A stretch of DNA of 64,000 nucleotides from Clostridia bacterium (GCA_017472255.1 JAFUQU010000050.1:1-64000), one strand, 5' to 3'; counted from the first letter of the stretch, positions 7,365-16,690 are shown. A program made the numbers and translations. The notes: generated by a model from the letters alone, not told the origin.

Positions 7365-9605
7365 TGCCCGTCTGATTTCGTAGATATATGTCTCGTCCCG
7401 CTGCTCACGCATCCGTGCGGATGCGCCGGGGAACGCGAACGTCACGTCGATGCCCGCCGGAACCTCCGCCGTGTAGACGATGGTATCGCCCTTTCGTTCC
7501 CACTCGACGGCAATCCGTCCGTGGGCGGTGTCGTAATGTCCGTGCGCATGGGTGATTTTCCCGCTCCAGTTGAAGTGGGGCGCGAGGGTCAGCTTGGACA
7601 GCCCGCCCGCCGCCGCGTCGGGACGAATGCCGAGGCAGTATTCGTACAGCCATTCCACGCACGCGCCCAGCGAATAGTGGTTGAAGGAGTTCATGCCCGG
7701 CAGGAAGCCCTTCTCCTTCGTCCAGCTGTTCCAGTGCTCCCAAATGGTGGTCGCGCCGTTGAGAATCGAATAGCCCCAGCCCGGATAGCTGCGCTGGGTG
7801 ATGATGCCGTAAGCCAGCTCCGTCAGCCCAAGATCGCACAGGGCGGGGAGCAGATACTTCACCCCGAGAAAGCCGGTGGTCAGGTGTCCGTCCGCCTCGG
7901 CGACCGTCCGCGCCAGATTGTCCCGGGCTTCGCTCTCGTCGATCAGCCCGAATTTGTAGGCGATGGCGTAAGCGCTCTGGGTATCGGAGGTCAGCCGCCC
8001 TTCCGCCCAATAAGCCCGGCGGAAGGCGTCCCTTACATTTTCATAGAGCCGCTCATAACGCTCCTGTTCGTCGTCGCCGATGATTTCGCACAGCTTGGCG
8101 GCAAGATCGGCGGCGTGGGCGTAGTAAAGGTTGGCGATCAGCGACAGATCGGTGCCCTTTCCCACGTTCAGCCAGTCGCCGTAGCCGCCGCTGCCGTCCC
8201 GCAGAAAGTGATGGCTGTCCGCCTCGTAATAATCCAGCAGCCGCTTGAGGGCGGGCAGATTGTCGCGGATGATTTTCTTATCGCCGTACATCTTGTAATG
8301 GGTGTAGGGGATTTCGCCGATGGCTTCGCTCCAGCCGGCGGCGGCGTCCCGTCCGGTGTAGGCGTAGCTTCCCACATGGGGCAGCGGCGCGACGGCGGTG
8401 ATGACGCCGTTGCCAAGCTGTGCGTCCCGGACGTCCGCCAGATATTTTTCGTAATAAGCGCGGCAGTCCATGTTGTACATGGCGGTCTGGCAGAAAATCT
8501 GCGAGTCGCCCGTCCAGCCAAGCCGCTCGTCCCGCTGAGGACAGTCGGTGGGAACGCTCATGAAGTTGTCCCGCTGACCCCAGAGCGTGTTCTCGAAGAT
8601 TTTGTTGACGATTTCGTCCGAGCAGGAAAAATCGCCGACGGCGGGCAGGTCGGTGTACATGACCTCCGCCTGAATATCGAGGATTTCCGCCTGTCCGACA
8701 ATCTCGATTTCGGCGTACTGGAAGCCGTGATAGGTGAACAGCGGGCGGAAGACTTCCTCTCCCTCGCCGGATAGAATCAGCGTGTCGGCGGCTTCCGCCT
8801 TGCGCAGATTCTTCGTGTAGAGACGTCCGTTCTCCAGCATTTCGCCGTGGCGGAGAATCAGCGTTGCGCCTCGTTCGCCGCGGACGACGCAGCGAAGTAC
8901 GCCTGCGATGTTCTGCCCTACGTCGTAGAGCAGGCGTCCGTCGTAGCTGCCAATCTGCTTTACAGGCAGAATATGCTTCACCACCACCGGCGGGATGGCG
9001 ATGTCCTGCAAATAGAGATTGCGGGAAAATTTGAACTCCGGCACATCCGCCTGAACCCATGCCGAATCGTCATAGCCGAAGGTGGAAAAATCGCCCAGAG
9101 ACAGTCGGTGGTCAATGACCTCGCCCATGTAAATATCGCTGCGGCGGATCTCGCCGTCGGCGGCTTTCCAGCTCTCGTCGGTGATGATTTTTTCCACCCG
9201 TCCGTCGGCATATTCGACGGTGATGGTCAGCGCGCACTCTACCCGGTCGCTCCAGCAGCAGCGCTTGAAGGTGTAGTTGGAACCCACGTGTCCCACCGCC
9301 CAGCCATCGCCCAGCGCGATGCCGACGGCGTTGTCGGCGCGCAGCAGATGGGTGATGTCATAGCGGCGCAGGGGGAGCTTTTTGGAATAGTCCACCCATC
9401 CCGGCGACAGATAATCCCCGTCCACCTCCTGTCCGTTCAGCCAGAGCTTGTAGACGCCCAGCGCGGAAACGGCAAGCTCTGCCCGCGAAACCTCGCCGTC
9501 AAGGCTGAATTCCCGGCGGAAATAGGGGGAGGGATTGCCGTAACGGGCGTCCCGGTCTTTATATTCGCCCGTTTTGTGGGCGATCCATTTTGCGTGCATC
9601 AGCAT
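7362..9605 (-). CDS. GH78 alpha-L-rhamnosidase
   Basis: Hydrolyses terminal alpha-L-rhamnose from plant or microbial glycans and glycosides. It is 747 residues. The N-terminal part has the beta-sandwich modules of the family (AELAVSALGVYKLWLNGQ, then LSPGWVDYSK). The (alpha/alpha)6 catalytic domain carries the hallmark CPQRDERLGWTGD near residue 355, which includes the acidic catalytic residues, followed by the C-terminal beta domain. No signal peptide is visible, so it probably acts inside the cell on imported oligosaccharides. ATG at 9605 has AGGAG 7 bases upstream, and the gene overlaps the preceding small gene by 7 bases. The stop codon lies within the shared terminator. Confidence 0.93.
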   Translation of the reverse strand: MLMHAKWIAHKTGEYKDRDARYGNPSPYFRREFSLDGEVSRAELAVSALGVYKLWLNGQEVDGDYLSPGWVDYSKKLPLRRYDITHLLRADNAVGIALGDGWAVGHVGSNYTFKRCCWSDRVECALTITVEYADGRVEKIITDESWKAADGEIRRSDIYMGEVIDHRLSLGDFSTFGYDDSAWVQADVPEFKFSRNLYLQDIAIPPVVVKHILPVKQIGSYDGRLLYDVGQNIAGVLRCVVRGERGATLILRHGEMLENGRLYTKNLRKAEAADTLILSGEGEEVFRPLFTYHGFQYAEIEIVGQAEILDIQAEVMYTDLPAVGDFSCSDEIVNKIFENTLWGQRDNFMSVPTDCPQRDERLGWTGDSQIFCQTAMYNMDCRAYYEKYLADVRDAQLGNGVITAVAPLPHVGSYAYTGRDAAAGWSEAIGEIPYTHYKMYGDKKIIRDNLPALKRLLDYYEADSHHFLRDGSGGYGDWLNVGKGTDLSLIANLYYAHAADLAAKLCEIIGDDEQERYERLYENVRDAFRRAYWAEGRLTSDTQSAYAIAYKFGLIDESEARDNLARTVAEADGHLTTGFLGVKYLLPALCDLGLTELAYGIITQRSYPGWGYSILNGATTIWEHWNSWTKEKGFLPGMNSFNHYSLGACVEWLYEYCLGIRPDAAAGGLSKLTLAPHFNWSGKITHAHGHYDTAHGRIAVEWERKGDTIVYTAEVPAGIDVTFAFPGASARMREQRDETYIYEIRRA

Positions 9606-9997
9606 GATAATTCTCCTGCGTTATGTATTGTTATTCTCTTAATTTCGAATTCAGCAATGATTTCATCGGATACATTGCATTCTTTCATAACAAGTATTGT
9701 ATACTCACTTATGTTGTTGCTTCGCTGCGAAAAATCATTGATTTTAGAAATCGTTTTGTCAGACAGATTAAACTCTTTCTTTATATCAACATTCTTTTTA
9801 TGCAGCACATATCCGATGGTATAAATTCTTATGAGATCATTATATAAATTTTTGCTGTTCAGCCAGCGTATGGTTTGCTGAACATCTTTTACTTCTTCGA
9901 ATTTAGAAGCATAATTCAGCATCGTTCTCCATAACGGTTCTTTCATGTCATAATGATCTTCATCATCCCATTTTCCAATGGTTGGTTTCCATCCCAT
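9599..9997 (-). CDS. Hypothetical protein, AT-rich gene
   Basis: A 132-residue soluble protein I do not recognise, rich in Lys, Asp, Asn and Ile, with predicted helices and no membrane segment (begins MGWKPTIGKWDDEDHY). It is credible as a gene because AAGGAGG stands 7 bases before its ATG and it overlaps the rhamnosidase start by 7 bases. Its base composition is clearly more AT-rich than both neighbours, which hints at recent acquisition. No pathway link to the rhamnosidase can be shown. Confidence 0.65.
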   Translation of the reverse strand: MGWKPTIGKWDDEDHYDMKEPLWRTMLNYASKFEEVKDVQQTIRWLNSKNLYNDLIRIYTIGYVLHKKNVDIKKEFNLSDKTISKINDFSQRSNNISEYTILVMKECNVSDEIIAEFEIKRITIHNAGELSC

Positions 9998-10076
9998 GAA
10001 GCTGCCTCCTTGAAAAAATGCAGTCCCGATCTAATTCCATGTTCGTTCGTATGGGTCGGATGGACGGGGAATAGCG

Positions 10077-11015
10077 TCACTCCGCACGCAGAATCAGCGT
10101 GTCCAGCGCCGATTTTACTCGAGCGGATTCTTCTTCCGTCTCCGTTTGCAGATTAATGAGCGCCTGCTGCACCGCTTCAATCTTCCGCAGGGTCTGGGCA
10201 GTCTGCCTTCCGGCGTTGCTGATTCTCTCCATGACCGCCCAGTCCGCGAAAAGTCCATCGAAAAAGCAGTCGGCAAACCGCAGAAAATCGTCGATGGAAA
10301 TCCCGATGTCGGCGGTGACGGCGATGTCGGTCAGCTCGGTTTTGTAGCGGCGCAGCTGAATTTGCAGGTTTTCGACCAGACGCTGGGCTTTGTTCAGATG
10401 ATTATGCTTGGCGAGATCGGCAGCCAGCCCTCCGCCAAGCAGATCGTAGGTTCCCCAGTTCGACGCGCTGTCCAGCTGGGACTCAATCTGTTCGGCAATG
10501 CTCCGCGCCTTGCGCCCTTCGTCGATGGCTTCCGCGATTTCCCGTCGGCTGGCCGTGAGCGCGGCAAGCTGTTCCTCCAGCTTCAGGAGTTCTTCCCTCG
10601 CTGCACTGCCCGAATCGCGGATGGCGGCGGCTTTCTGCTCCTTCACCCGCTCGTACCGCTCCTCGCAGCCGTTCAGCGACGACTGCTCGGCTTCATATCT
10701 GCCGATATCCGCCTTGACCGCTTCCAGCTCCCGGACGACGGCGTCGTATTTCACGGCGGCTTCATAGGCTTCCTGCCGTTCCTTGTCCAGCTTTTCCTCC
10801 ATTTTTCCGAACAGGCGGTAAAAGAGCGCGGCAAGACTTCGTCCCTCAAGCTGTTCCACGTCCTCCTGCTCGCTCATGCTTGCGGCATACAGGGAATCCG
10901 CGCGTTTGGTCAGCGTGTCCCGCTGGCGGTACAAGTCGGAAAGCATGGTGTCCAAGTGCTTTTTGCGCGCACATTGCTGGTGCAGCTTCGACAGTTCTTC
11001 GTTGAATTCCTTCAT
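10077..11015 (-). CDS. Coiled-coil protein of unknown function
   Basis: A 312-residue protein dominated by Glu/Lys/Arg/Ala-rich heptads (about residues 20-175 and again near the C-terminus), so a long coiled coil is likely. A conserved-looking non-coiled patch, WGTYDLLGGGL, lies near residue 185. No signal peptide or transmembrane helix is visible. The start is placed at 11015 (MKEFNEELSKLHQQC) because AAAGGAG precedes it by 9 bases; the longer frame to 11075 adds an implausible leader. It follows the fatty-acid-kinase gene on the same strand by 86 bases. Function unknown. Confidence 0.75.
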   Translation of the reverse strand: MKEFNEELSKLHQQCARKKHLDTMLSDLYRQRDTLTKRADSLYAASMSEQEDVEQLEGRSLAALFYRLFGKMEEKLDKERQEAYEAAVKYDAVVRELEAVKADIGRYEAEQSSLNGCEERYERVKEQKAAAIRDSGSAAREELLKLEEQLAALTASRREIAEAIDEGRKARSIAEQIESQLDSASNWGTYDLLGGGLAADLAKHNHLNKAQRLVENLQIQLRRYKTELTDIAVTADIGISIDDFLRFADCFFDGLFADWAVMERISNAGRQTAQTLRKIEAVQQALINLQTETEEESARVKSALDTLILRAE

Positions 11016-11047
11016 AATAACAGGCTCCTTTCCTCCGATTGAGGGCA

Positions 11048-11092
11048 GAAGACCCGCGGGCAGGATTTTGACCATACTCGCGGGTCTTGATT
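11048..11092 (-). terminator. Intercistronic hairpin
   Basis: CAAGACCCGCG pairs with CGCGGGTCTTG across a ~20-base loop between the FakA-like gene and the coiled-coil gene. There is no clear T-run, so it is either a weak terminator or an RNA-stability element. Confidence 0.45.
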
Positions 11093-11101
11093 GACGGTGG
11101 C

Positions 11102-12829
11102 TTACTCCACGACGAAGATAAACGGGTAGACATCCTGTCCGCCGTCCACCGTGTAGAACTCCACGTCGGGATATTCGACGGCCATGCGGTCTTCCAGCTC
11201 AGCCACTTCCTCGGGAGCGGCGTCCTTGCCGACAAAGGCGGTGATCAGATAGATGCCATCCTCCGCCATGCTGCGAATCAGCTCGGCGGCGGCGTCGATC
11301 TTGTTCTTGCAGGAAACCTTCATCTGCTTGCCCACGAAGCCGATGTAATCGCCGCACTCGATGTGTACGCCGCTCAGTTCCGCGTCGCGGATGGAGGTGG
11401 AGATGTAGCCGGTTGTTACCACGGCCATAGCGCCGGTGAAGGTTTCGCTGATCTGCTCGGGATTGCCCGACTGGAAGTTCATCGACGAAATGGCGGCGTA
11501 GCCCTGTCCCAGATCCTTGCTCTCGATGACGTAAACGTGTCCCCGGTCATAAAGCTGTCCGGCCTGCTTGGCGGCCATGATAATGTTGCCGTTGTTCGGG
11601 AAAACGAAGATGTGGCGTGCGTTGACCTGCTCGAAGGCTTCGAGAAAGTCCTGCGCCGACGGGTTCTGGGTCTGACCGCCGCTGACCACCGCATCCACGC
11701 CCAGCTGGGTGAACAGCGACTTGATGCCTTCGCCGCTTGCGACGGCTACGGTGCCGTATTCCTTGGCGGGGCGGGGAGGCTCGGGCTTTTTTGTCTTTTC
11801 CTCCTCGGAGATGGTCTCGTTGTGCTGCACGTTCATGTTTTCAATTTTGACCGTTAGGAACTCGCCGTACTGGCGGCAGAATTCCAACACCTTATCGGGG
11901 GTCATGGTGTGAACGTGAATCTTCACGATGCTGTCGTTTTTCACGGCGACGATGGAATCGCCGATGGTCTGCAAAAATTCGATGATCACCGCCGGGTCGA
12001 AGGCGGCGATGTCGGTTTTGGCGTTCATCAGCTGTAAAAGCAGCTCGGTGCAGTAGCCGTAGGTCATGAGGCTGTCGGCGTTGAAGGAGGAAAGATCGAT
12101 GGTGGGTGCCTTGGCGGGCTGGATATTGTCCGTGCCCTGAATTTCCTCGCCCAGCAGAATCTTGTAGAAGCCCTGCATGATGTAGAAAAGTCCCGCGCCG
12201 CCGCTGTCGATGACGCCCGCTTCCTTGAGCACCGTGAGAATCTCAGGGGTGCGCTGGAGGGAGTTGTACATCTCCTTGATCAGGTCAGCGAAAAGGCTGG
12301 TGATGGTGCTGGCGTCGTTGATGCGCGCCACGGCGTATTCCACCGCCTCCCGGGCGACGGTTAGAATGGTTCCCTCGGTGGGGGTGATGACCGACGCATA
12401 AGCCTGCTTTACGCCCTCCTGCATGGCCTGACCCACCGCTCTGGTGTCGGCCTTCTTATGCTTGGAGAAGCCCTTGGTCATGCCCGCGAAGAACTGGGAC
12501 AGAATCACGCCTGAGTTGCCGCGTGCACCCAGCAGCATACCCTGAGAGAGTTTCTGGGTAACATCGGCCAGATTGTTGGAATGCAGACCCTCCAGCGCGG
12601 CCACGCCGCCTTCGATGGTCATGCTCATGTTGTCGCCGGTATCGCCGTCCGGGACAGGGAAGACGTTGAGGTTGTTGACCTCCTCCGCGTTGGAGCGAAG
12701 CTGTGCCGCGCCGCCGCGAACCATGTTGGCGAACATTTCGCCGTCGAGATATTTATCGGTTTCCTGCGCCGCCGCGTTATCGGCTGCGTTTTCGTCCTGA
12801 AGATCCAATTGATTCATAATGCTACCCAT
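11102..12829 (-). CDS. fakA: Fatty acid kinase FakA-type DAK2/DegV-like protein
   Basis: ATP-dependent kinase subunit that phosphorylates fatty acids held by a DegV (FakB) partner, feeding exogenous fatty acids into phospholipid synthesis. The N-terminal DAK2 domain shows NNLNVFPVPDGDTGDNMSMT and LLGARGNSGVILSQ, the ATP/Mg site; the middle and C-terminal parts (IFVFPNNGNIIMAAKQA) match the YloV-type tail. The ATG at 12829 is favoured (AGGATAAAGG just upstream); a longer frame to 12862 overlaps the upstream degV gene, so the start is uncertain by up to 11 codons. It is translated directly after the DegV gene, the expected partner. Confidence 0.9.
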   Translation of the reverse strand: MGSIMNQLDLQDENAADNAAAQETDKYLDGEMFANMVRGGAAQLRSNAEEVNNLNVFPVPDGDTGDNMSMTIEGGVAALEGLHSNNLADVTQKLSQGMLLGARGNSGVILSQFFAGMTKGFSKHKKADTRAVGQAMQEGVKQAYASVITPTEGTILTVAREAVEYAVARINDASTITSLFADLIKEMYNSLQRTPEILTVLKEAGVIDSGGAGLFYIMQGFYKILLGEEIQGTDNIQPAKAPTIDLSSFNADSLMTYGYCTELLLQLMNAKTDIAAFDPAVIIEFLQTIGDSIVAVKNDSIVKIHVHTMTPDKVLEFCRQYGEFLTVKIENMNVQHNETISEEEKTKKPEPPRPAKEYGTVAVASGEGIKSLFTQLGVDAVVSGGQTQNPSAQDFLEAFEQVNARHIFVFPNNGNIIMAAKQAGQLYDRGHVYVIESKDLGQGYAAISSMNFQSGNPEQISETFTGAMAVVTTGYISTSIRDAELSGVHIECGDYIGFVGKQMKVSCKNKIDAAAELIRSMAEDGIYLITAFVGKDAAPEEVAELEDRMAVEYPDVEFYTVDGGQDVYPFIFVVE

Positions 12830-12845
12830 ACCTTTATCCTGCAAA

Positions 12846-13733
12846 TCAATCCTTGCGCTCATCGCCCCAGTAGAACAGGGCTACGGTGCCGGGACCGGTA
12901 TGGCTGCCGATGGTGGTGCCGATGCTGTTGATGAGCACCTTGCCGTTCAGCTTGGGGAAGGCGGCTTCGATCAGATCAGCGACGGCGCGGGCATCCTCAT
13001 AGCAGGCGGAGTTGCTGATGTAGCATTTGCCGCTGTAGTCAAGTCCGCCGTCGGCGTGCTGCTTCATGACTTCGACAATACGGCTGATGATCTTTTTCTT
13101 GGGACGGATTTTTTCTCTGGGGATCAGGCGTCCTTCGAAGTCCACGTTCAGCATCGGGCAGATGCCCAGAAGACCGCCGATAGCGCCCGCAGTCTTGGAA
13201 ACACGACCGCCCTTGACGAAGAAGGTCAGATCGGAGGAGAAGAACCAATGGTGCATACGGAGCTTGTTGGCTTCCGCCCAGTCAGCCAGCTCGTCGAGGC
13301 TCATGCCCTCGTCGCGCAGATCGGCCAGCTTGTCCATCAGCAGACCGTAGCCGGAGGAAGCGGCCAGCGAGTCCACGATGCGGATTTTGCGGTCGGGATA
13401 CTTTTCCGCCAGCATCTGCGCCGCGCCCCGCGCGGACATATGGGAGCCGGAAATGCCGGAGGAAAGAGTTACGTGCAGGATGTCCAGCCCCTTCTGAAGA
13501 AAAGGCTCAAAGTGCGCCATATATTCGCCGGCGCTGACCTGAGAGGTCTTGGTATCGGCGCCGTTGACCATGGCGGCGTAGAATTCGTCAAAGGGCATGG
13601 ATTTTCCCAGATCGTCGGGGCGCTCCACACCGTCCATGGTGTAATGGAAGCAGACATAATGGATATCGCGGGAGGTGAAGTGCTCATGAGAAAGATCCGC
13701 TGTGGAGCAGCAGCTCAGTACATAATTCGACAT
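12846..13733 (-). CDS. DegV family fatty-acid-binding protein (FakB type)
   Basis: Binds a fatty acid for phosphorylation by FakA. It has 295 residues. Typical DegV features: an N-terminal strand with a Ser/Thr-rich substrate loop (LSCCSTADLSHEHF), TLSSGISGSHMSARGAAQ that would contact the carboxylate, and the second-domain LTFFVKGGRVSK and GTTIGSHTGPGTVALFYWG. Start at 13733 has AAAGGA 8 bases upstream. It immediately precedes the DAK2 kinase gene on the same strand, so the two form a FakAB-like operon, unlike genomes where fakA and fakB are unlinked. Confidence 0.92.
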   Translation of the reverse strand: MSNYVLSCCSTADLSHEHFTSRDIHYVCFHYTMDGVERPDDLGKSMPFDEFYAAMVNGADTKTSQVSAGEYMAHFEPFLQKGLDILHVTLSSGISGSHMSARGAAQMLAEKYPDRKIRIVDSLAASSGYGLLMDKLADLRDEGMSLDELADWAEANKLRMHHWFFSSDLTFFVKGGRVSKTAGAIGGLLGICPMLNVDFEGRLIPREKIRPKKKIISRIVEVMKQHADGGLDYSGKCYISNSACYEDARAVADLIEAAFPKLNGKVLINSIGTTIGSHTGPGTVALFYWGDERKD

Positions 13734-13816
13734 GATGATTATCCTTTCTTTCATCCCTGATTGCGAACACGGAAATAATTTCAAGAGGGATCGTTCACAT
13801 ATTTACAGTTACAATA

Positions 13817-13845
13817 ATGATAACATATATTTGTGCCAAAATCAA
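13817..13845 (-). promoter_or_regulatory. Promoter of the degV-fakA operon
   Basis: TTGATT (13845-13840), 17-base spacer, TATCAT (13822-13817); leaves a ~75-base untranslated leader. Confidence 0.6.
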
Positions 13846-13938
13846 CCCCTTATGCGCTATTTTGGTGAAAGTGTCGAGAAAAAATGTCCGAACGTGGAAC
13901 AGAACGTGAATTTTATTGTGGAAATCAACGAACGCAAC

Positions 13939-13965
13939 GGCGTCCGCGTGGAATGCGCGGACGCC
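13939..13965. terminator. Isolated GC-rich hairpin
   Basis: GGCGTCCGCG pairs perfectly with CGCGGACGCC over a 7-base loop; a loose T-rich stretch follows on the plus strand. No plus-strand gene clearly ends here, so its role is open. Confidence 0.4.
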
Positions 13966-13992
13966 TGATGCTATTTTATTTTCAATTACCGC

Positions 13993-14021
13993 TTGATTCA
14001 GCGGAAAAGATATGGTATAAT
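13993..14021 (+). promoter_or_regulatory. Promoter of the DUF2500-like gene
   Basis: TTGATT, 17-base spacer, TATAAT, with the start codon 46 bases beyond. Confidence 0.7.
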
Positions 14022-14067
14022 ATGAATATCTTAGCGCACTGCGGGAGTAAGACAGGGAGGTCATACC

Positions 14068-14430
14068 ATGGGCTTTGGATTTCATTTTGGATTCGGATTG
14101 TTCGGCGTTGTGTTTACGCTGATGTTTCTTCTGGTATTCGGTATGTTCATCGTGATTCTGGTAAGGAACATCAGCGAATGGAGCCGCAACAACAATTCAC
14201 CGCGGCTGACCGTTCCGGCGGTCGTTGTGGCAAAGCGAACCAATGTGACCCATCACCATCACAATCATCACACGCATCATTCCACCAGCTATTACGTCAC
14301 GTTTCAGGTAGAAAGCGGCGATCGGATGGAGCTGCATATGTCCGGACAGGAATACGGTCTGCTGGTTGAAGGAGACAGCGGGGAACTGACCTTTCAGGGA
14401 ACGCGCTATCTCGGATTCAAGCGCCAATAA
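14068..14430 (+). CDS. DUF2500-like small membrane protein
   Basis: A 120-residue protein with one N-terminal transmembrane helix (about residues 8-34), a short linker, then a conserved beta domain starting TVPAVVVAKRTNV. A His-rich stretch at about residues 60-70 (nine His among thirteen residues) precedes YYVTFQVESGDRMELHMSGQEYGLL, the pattern of the DUF2500 family. GGGAGG lies upstream of the ATG. Function is unknown; the His cluster could bind a metal. It is transcribed alone. Confidence 0.85.
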   Translation: MGFGFHFGFGLFGVVFTLMFLLVFGMFIVILVRNISEWSRNNNSPRLTVPAVVVAKRTNVTHHHHNHHTHHSTSYYVTFQVESGDRMELHMSGQEYGLLVEGDSGELTFQGTRYLGFKRQ

Positions 14431-14440
14431 TCGGATTGAA

Positions 14441-14479
14441 CGAGGGGGCTGCTGCACGAATGTGCAACAGCCCCCTCGT
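14441..14479 (+). terminator. Terminator after the DUF2500-like gene
   Basis: CGAGGGGGCTG pairs with CAGCCCCCTCG around an inner GCAC/GTGC stem; a moderate T-rich tail follows. Confidence 0.7.
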
Positions 14480-14563
14480 TGTCATTCTTTCCCTGAGAAA
14501 CGTGTAATATCTGCCGAAAGCCGTGTAAAACTGAGATAAAATTAAAAAATCACATTCAAGCCC

Positions 14564-14592
14564 TTGCAAAATTTCCCGCATGGTGATATAAT
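14564..14592 (+). promoter_or_regulatory. Promoter of the PHP operon
   Basis: TTGCAA, 17-base spacer, TATAAT, 68 bases before the first start codon. Confidence 0.75.
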
Positions 14593-14659
14593 AATTCCGA
14601 TACATGGCTGGCTGCCCCGCGTCCCGGGGCAAAAAATACACTGGAAAGGGAAAGGTATC

Positions 14660-15712
14660 ATGAGAAAATATCTTCTGCCCGAAACGGGCACTTACTACAA
14701 AGCGAACCTCCACTGTCACACCACCATGTCCGACGGCAGGCTCACTCCCGAGGAGATTAAGCGCGCCTATATGGACAAGGGCTACTCCATCGTCGCCTAT
14801 ACCGACCACGAGTTTATCTTCACCCATCACGATCTGGCTGAGGAAAATTTCCTCCCCATTACCGCTTACGAGGCCGCGTTCAACGAGCCTGCAAACGGGC
14901 GGGATTTCAATTTCATCCAGACCTATCACCTGAATCTGTATGCGAAGGATAAAAACAACACCCGCATGGTCATGCCCAACGAGAGTACGCTGCGCGCATG
15001 GAATAAGCGCGCCGGTCGGGACGAAAACTATCTGCTCGATACTTTCAGTGAATTCTTCCCGGCGGAGTATTCGCAGGATTACATCAACCGCTTCGTCGCC
15101 GAGGCGAACCGGGCGGGCTTCCTCGTCTGCCTGAACCATCCCGGATGGTCGATGCAAACCTACCATGATTACGATAGGCTGAACGGACTGGAGAATGAAG
15201 GTCTGTTCGCCATGGAACTGTCCAACTACAGCTGCGTTGTCGCCGGATACATCGAGGACAGCAACCACATCTACGACCGTATGCTGCGCGGCGGATGCAG
15301 GAAGCTCTACGCCTCTGCTGCGGACGACAACCACAACCGTCATCCGATGGACAGCCCCCGCTGCGATTCCTTCGGCGGCTTCACGATGATCAAGGCGGAG
15401 AAGCTGGACTACGACCGGATTATGCAGGCGCTGGAGAAGGGCGATTTCTACGCCTCCACCGGACCGCTGTTTGAGGACGTTTACTACGAGGACGGCAAGG
15501 TGTACGTAAAGTGCTCGCCGGTGCGCTCCATCCGTCTGCTGAATGAGGGACGGGATGCGCCCGTTGCCATCGCTCCCGCTGGCGAACTGCTGACTGAAGC
15601 GGTATTCGACGTGGATCCCGCCTTTGTGGGACGCTATGTCCGGGTGGATATTCGGGATGCCGAGGGCAATTTCGCCGACACCAGAGCCTATTTTCTGGAT
15701 GAGCTTATATGA
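14660..15712 (+). CDS. PHP-domain protein, first of a tandem pair
   Basis: Metal-dependent hydrolase of the PHP (polymerase and histidinol phosphatase) superfamily, 350 residues. The metal motifs are visible: NLHCHTTMSDG near residue 14, YTDHEFI, CLNHPGW, and the C-terminal SAADDNHNRHP. The start at 14660 (MRKYLLPETGTYYKANLH) follows AAAGG; the open frame upstream overlaps the promoter. It is followed at 18 bases by a paralogue and then by a histidine phosphatase, so a phosphoester-processing operon is likely. The substrate is unknown. Confidence 0.87.
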   Translation: MRKYLLPETGTYYKANLHCHTTMSDGRLTPEEIKRAYMDKGYSIVAYTDHEFIFTHHDLAEENFLPITAYEAAFNEPANGRDFNFIQTYHLNLYAKDKNNTRMVMPNESTLRAWNKRAGRDENYLLDTFSEFFPAEYSQDYINRFVAEANRAGFLVCLNHPGWSMQTYHDYDRLNGLENEGLFAMELSNYSCVVAGYIEDSNHIYDRMLRGGCRKLYASAADDNHNRHPMDSPRCDSFGGFTMIKAEKLDYDRIMQALEKGDFYASTGPLFEDVYYEDGKVYVKCSPVRSIRLLNEGRDAPVAIAPAGELLTEAVFDVDPAFVGRYVRVDIRDAEGNFADTRAYFLDELI

Positions 15713-15730
15713 GCAGGAGGGAACCGCATC

Positions 15731-16690
15731 ATGAAAAAATATCTCATCTCACCCGAACAGAATCAGTATAAAGCCAATATGCACGGTCACAGCCGGCTTT
15801 CGGACGGCAAGCTGACCCTCGAACAGCTCAAAGAAGGCTATAAGGAGCGGGGCTATTCAGTCTACGCTTTCTCCGACCACACCACCGTCCGCTGGCATAA
15901 GGAGCTGACCGACGAGAACTTCCTGCCGCTCGCCGCTGCGGAAATCGACGTCTCCCAGCAGGGGGCGGAGAACTTCAACCTGCGCAAGTCCTTCCACTTC
16001 AACATCATCGCCCGGGACCCGGAGCATTTCGAGCAGGTTCCCTACGACAACAAAAACTACAGCATCCAATATATCAACAGCCTGATCGCCGAAGCCAGAG
16101 CGAAGAATTACTTCGTGGTGGCGAATCATCCCAACTGGTCGCTGTTCACCGAGGACGAGTATTTGCAGATTGAAGGACTGAACGGCTTTGAGCTGTACAA
16201 CTGCATCACGGCAAACTATGGCGGCGCGCTGTCCTTCACCCCTGAAATCTACCTCTACCTGCTGCGCAACGGCAAGCGGATTTACCCCATCGGTGCGGAC
16301 GACAATCACAGCTTCTGCCTGCCTTTCTCCCATCCGAACAACGATTCCTTTGGCGGGTTCACCTATATTCTGGCAGATAAGCTGGAATATGGCGGCGTCA
16401 TCAACGCGCTGGATCGGGGCGATTGCTACTGCTCCATGGGACCGCAGATTCACGAATTTTCCATCGAGGACGACGTCGTTCACGTAAAAACCTCGCCCGC
16501 TAAGCGGATTACGGTCATGACCGGGACGCGCCATCTGACCACACTGCCTGCACTTCGCGGTGAGACAGTGGAGGAATTCACCGGCAGGCTGAACATGAAC
16601 CTCCTTGGCGGCTTCATTCTGCTGCACGTGGAAGACAGCGAAGGCAAGCACGCCATGACACGCGCATATTATCAGGGAGAAGATTTTTAA
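15731..16690 (+). CDS. PHP-domain protein, second of a tandem pair
   Basis: Paralogue of the preceding gene (319 residues), sharing the layout MKKYLISPEQNQYKANMHGHSRLSDG, AFSDHTTV, VVANHPNWS and GADDNHSF, which supply the His/Asp metal ligands. The first motif reads HGHS where the neighbour has HCHT, and the region between motifs is shorter, so the two may differ in substrate. AGGAGG lies upstream of the ATG. No signal peptide. It ends 5 bases before the histidine phosphatase gene. Confidence 0.87.
   Translation: MKKYLISPEQNQYKANMHGHSRLSDGKLTLEQLKEGYKERGYSVYAFSDHTTVRWHKELTDENFLPLAAAEIDVSQQGAENFNLRKSFHFNIIARDPEHFEQVPYDNKNYSIQYINSLIAEARAKNYFVVANHPNWSLFTEDEYLQIEGLNGFELYNCITANYGGALSFTPEIYLYLLRNGKRIYPIGADDNHSFCLPFSHPNNDSFGGFTYILADKLEYGGVINALDRGDCYCSMGPQIHEFSIEDDVVHVKTSPAKRITVMTGTRHLTTLPALRGETVEEFTGRLNMNLLGGFILLHVEDSEGKHAMTRAYYQGEDF

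Noticed and set aside
13732..14085. Short frames on both strands between degV and the DUF2500-like gene
   Set aside because: They cover the promoters and the hairpin at 13939-13965 and have no ribosome sites.
14264..14281. His-codon-rich repeat in the DUF2500-like gene as a possible tandem repeat or His-operon-like attenuator
   Set aside because: It lies inside a well-supported coding frame with its own promoter; no biosynthetic gene follows.
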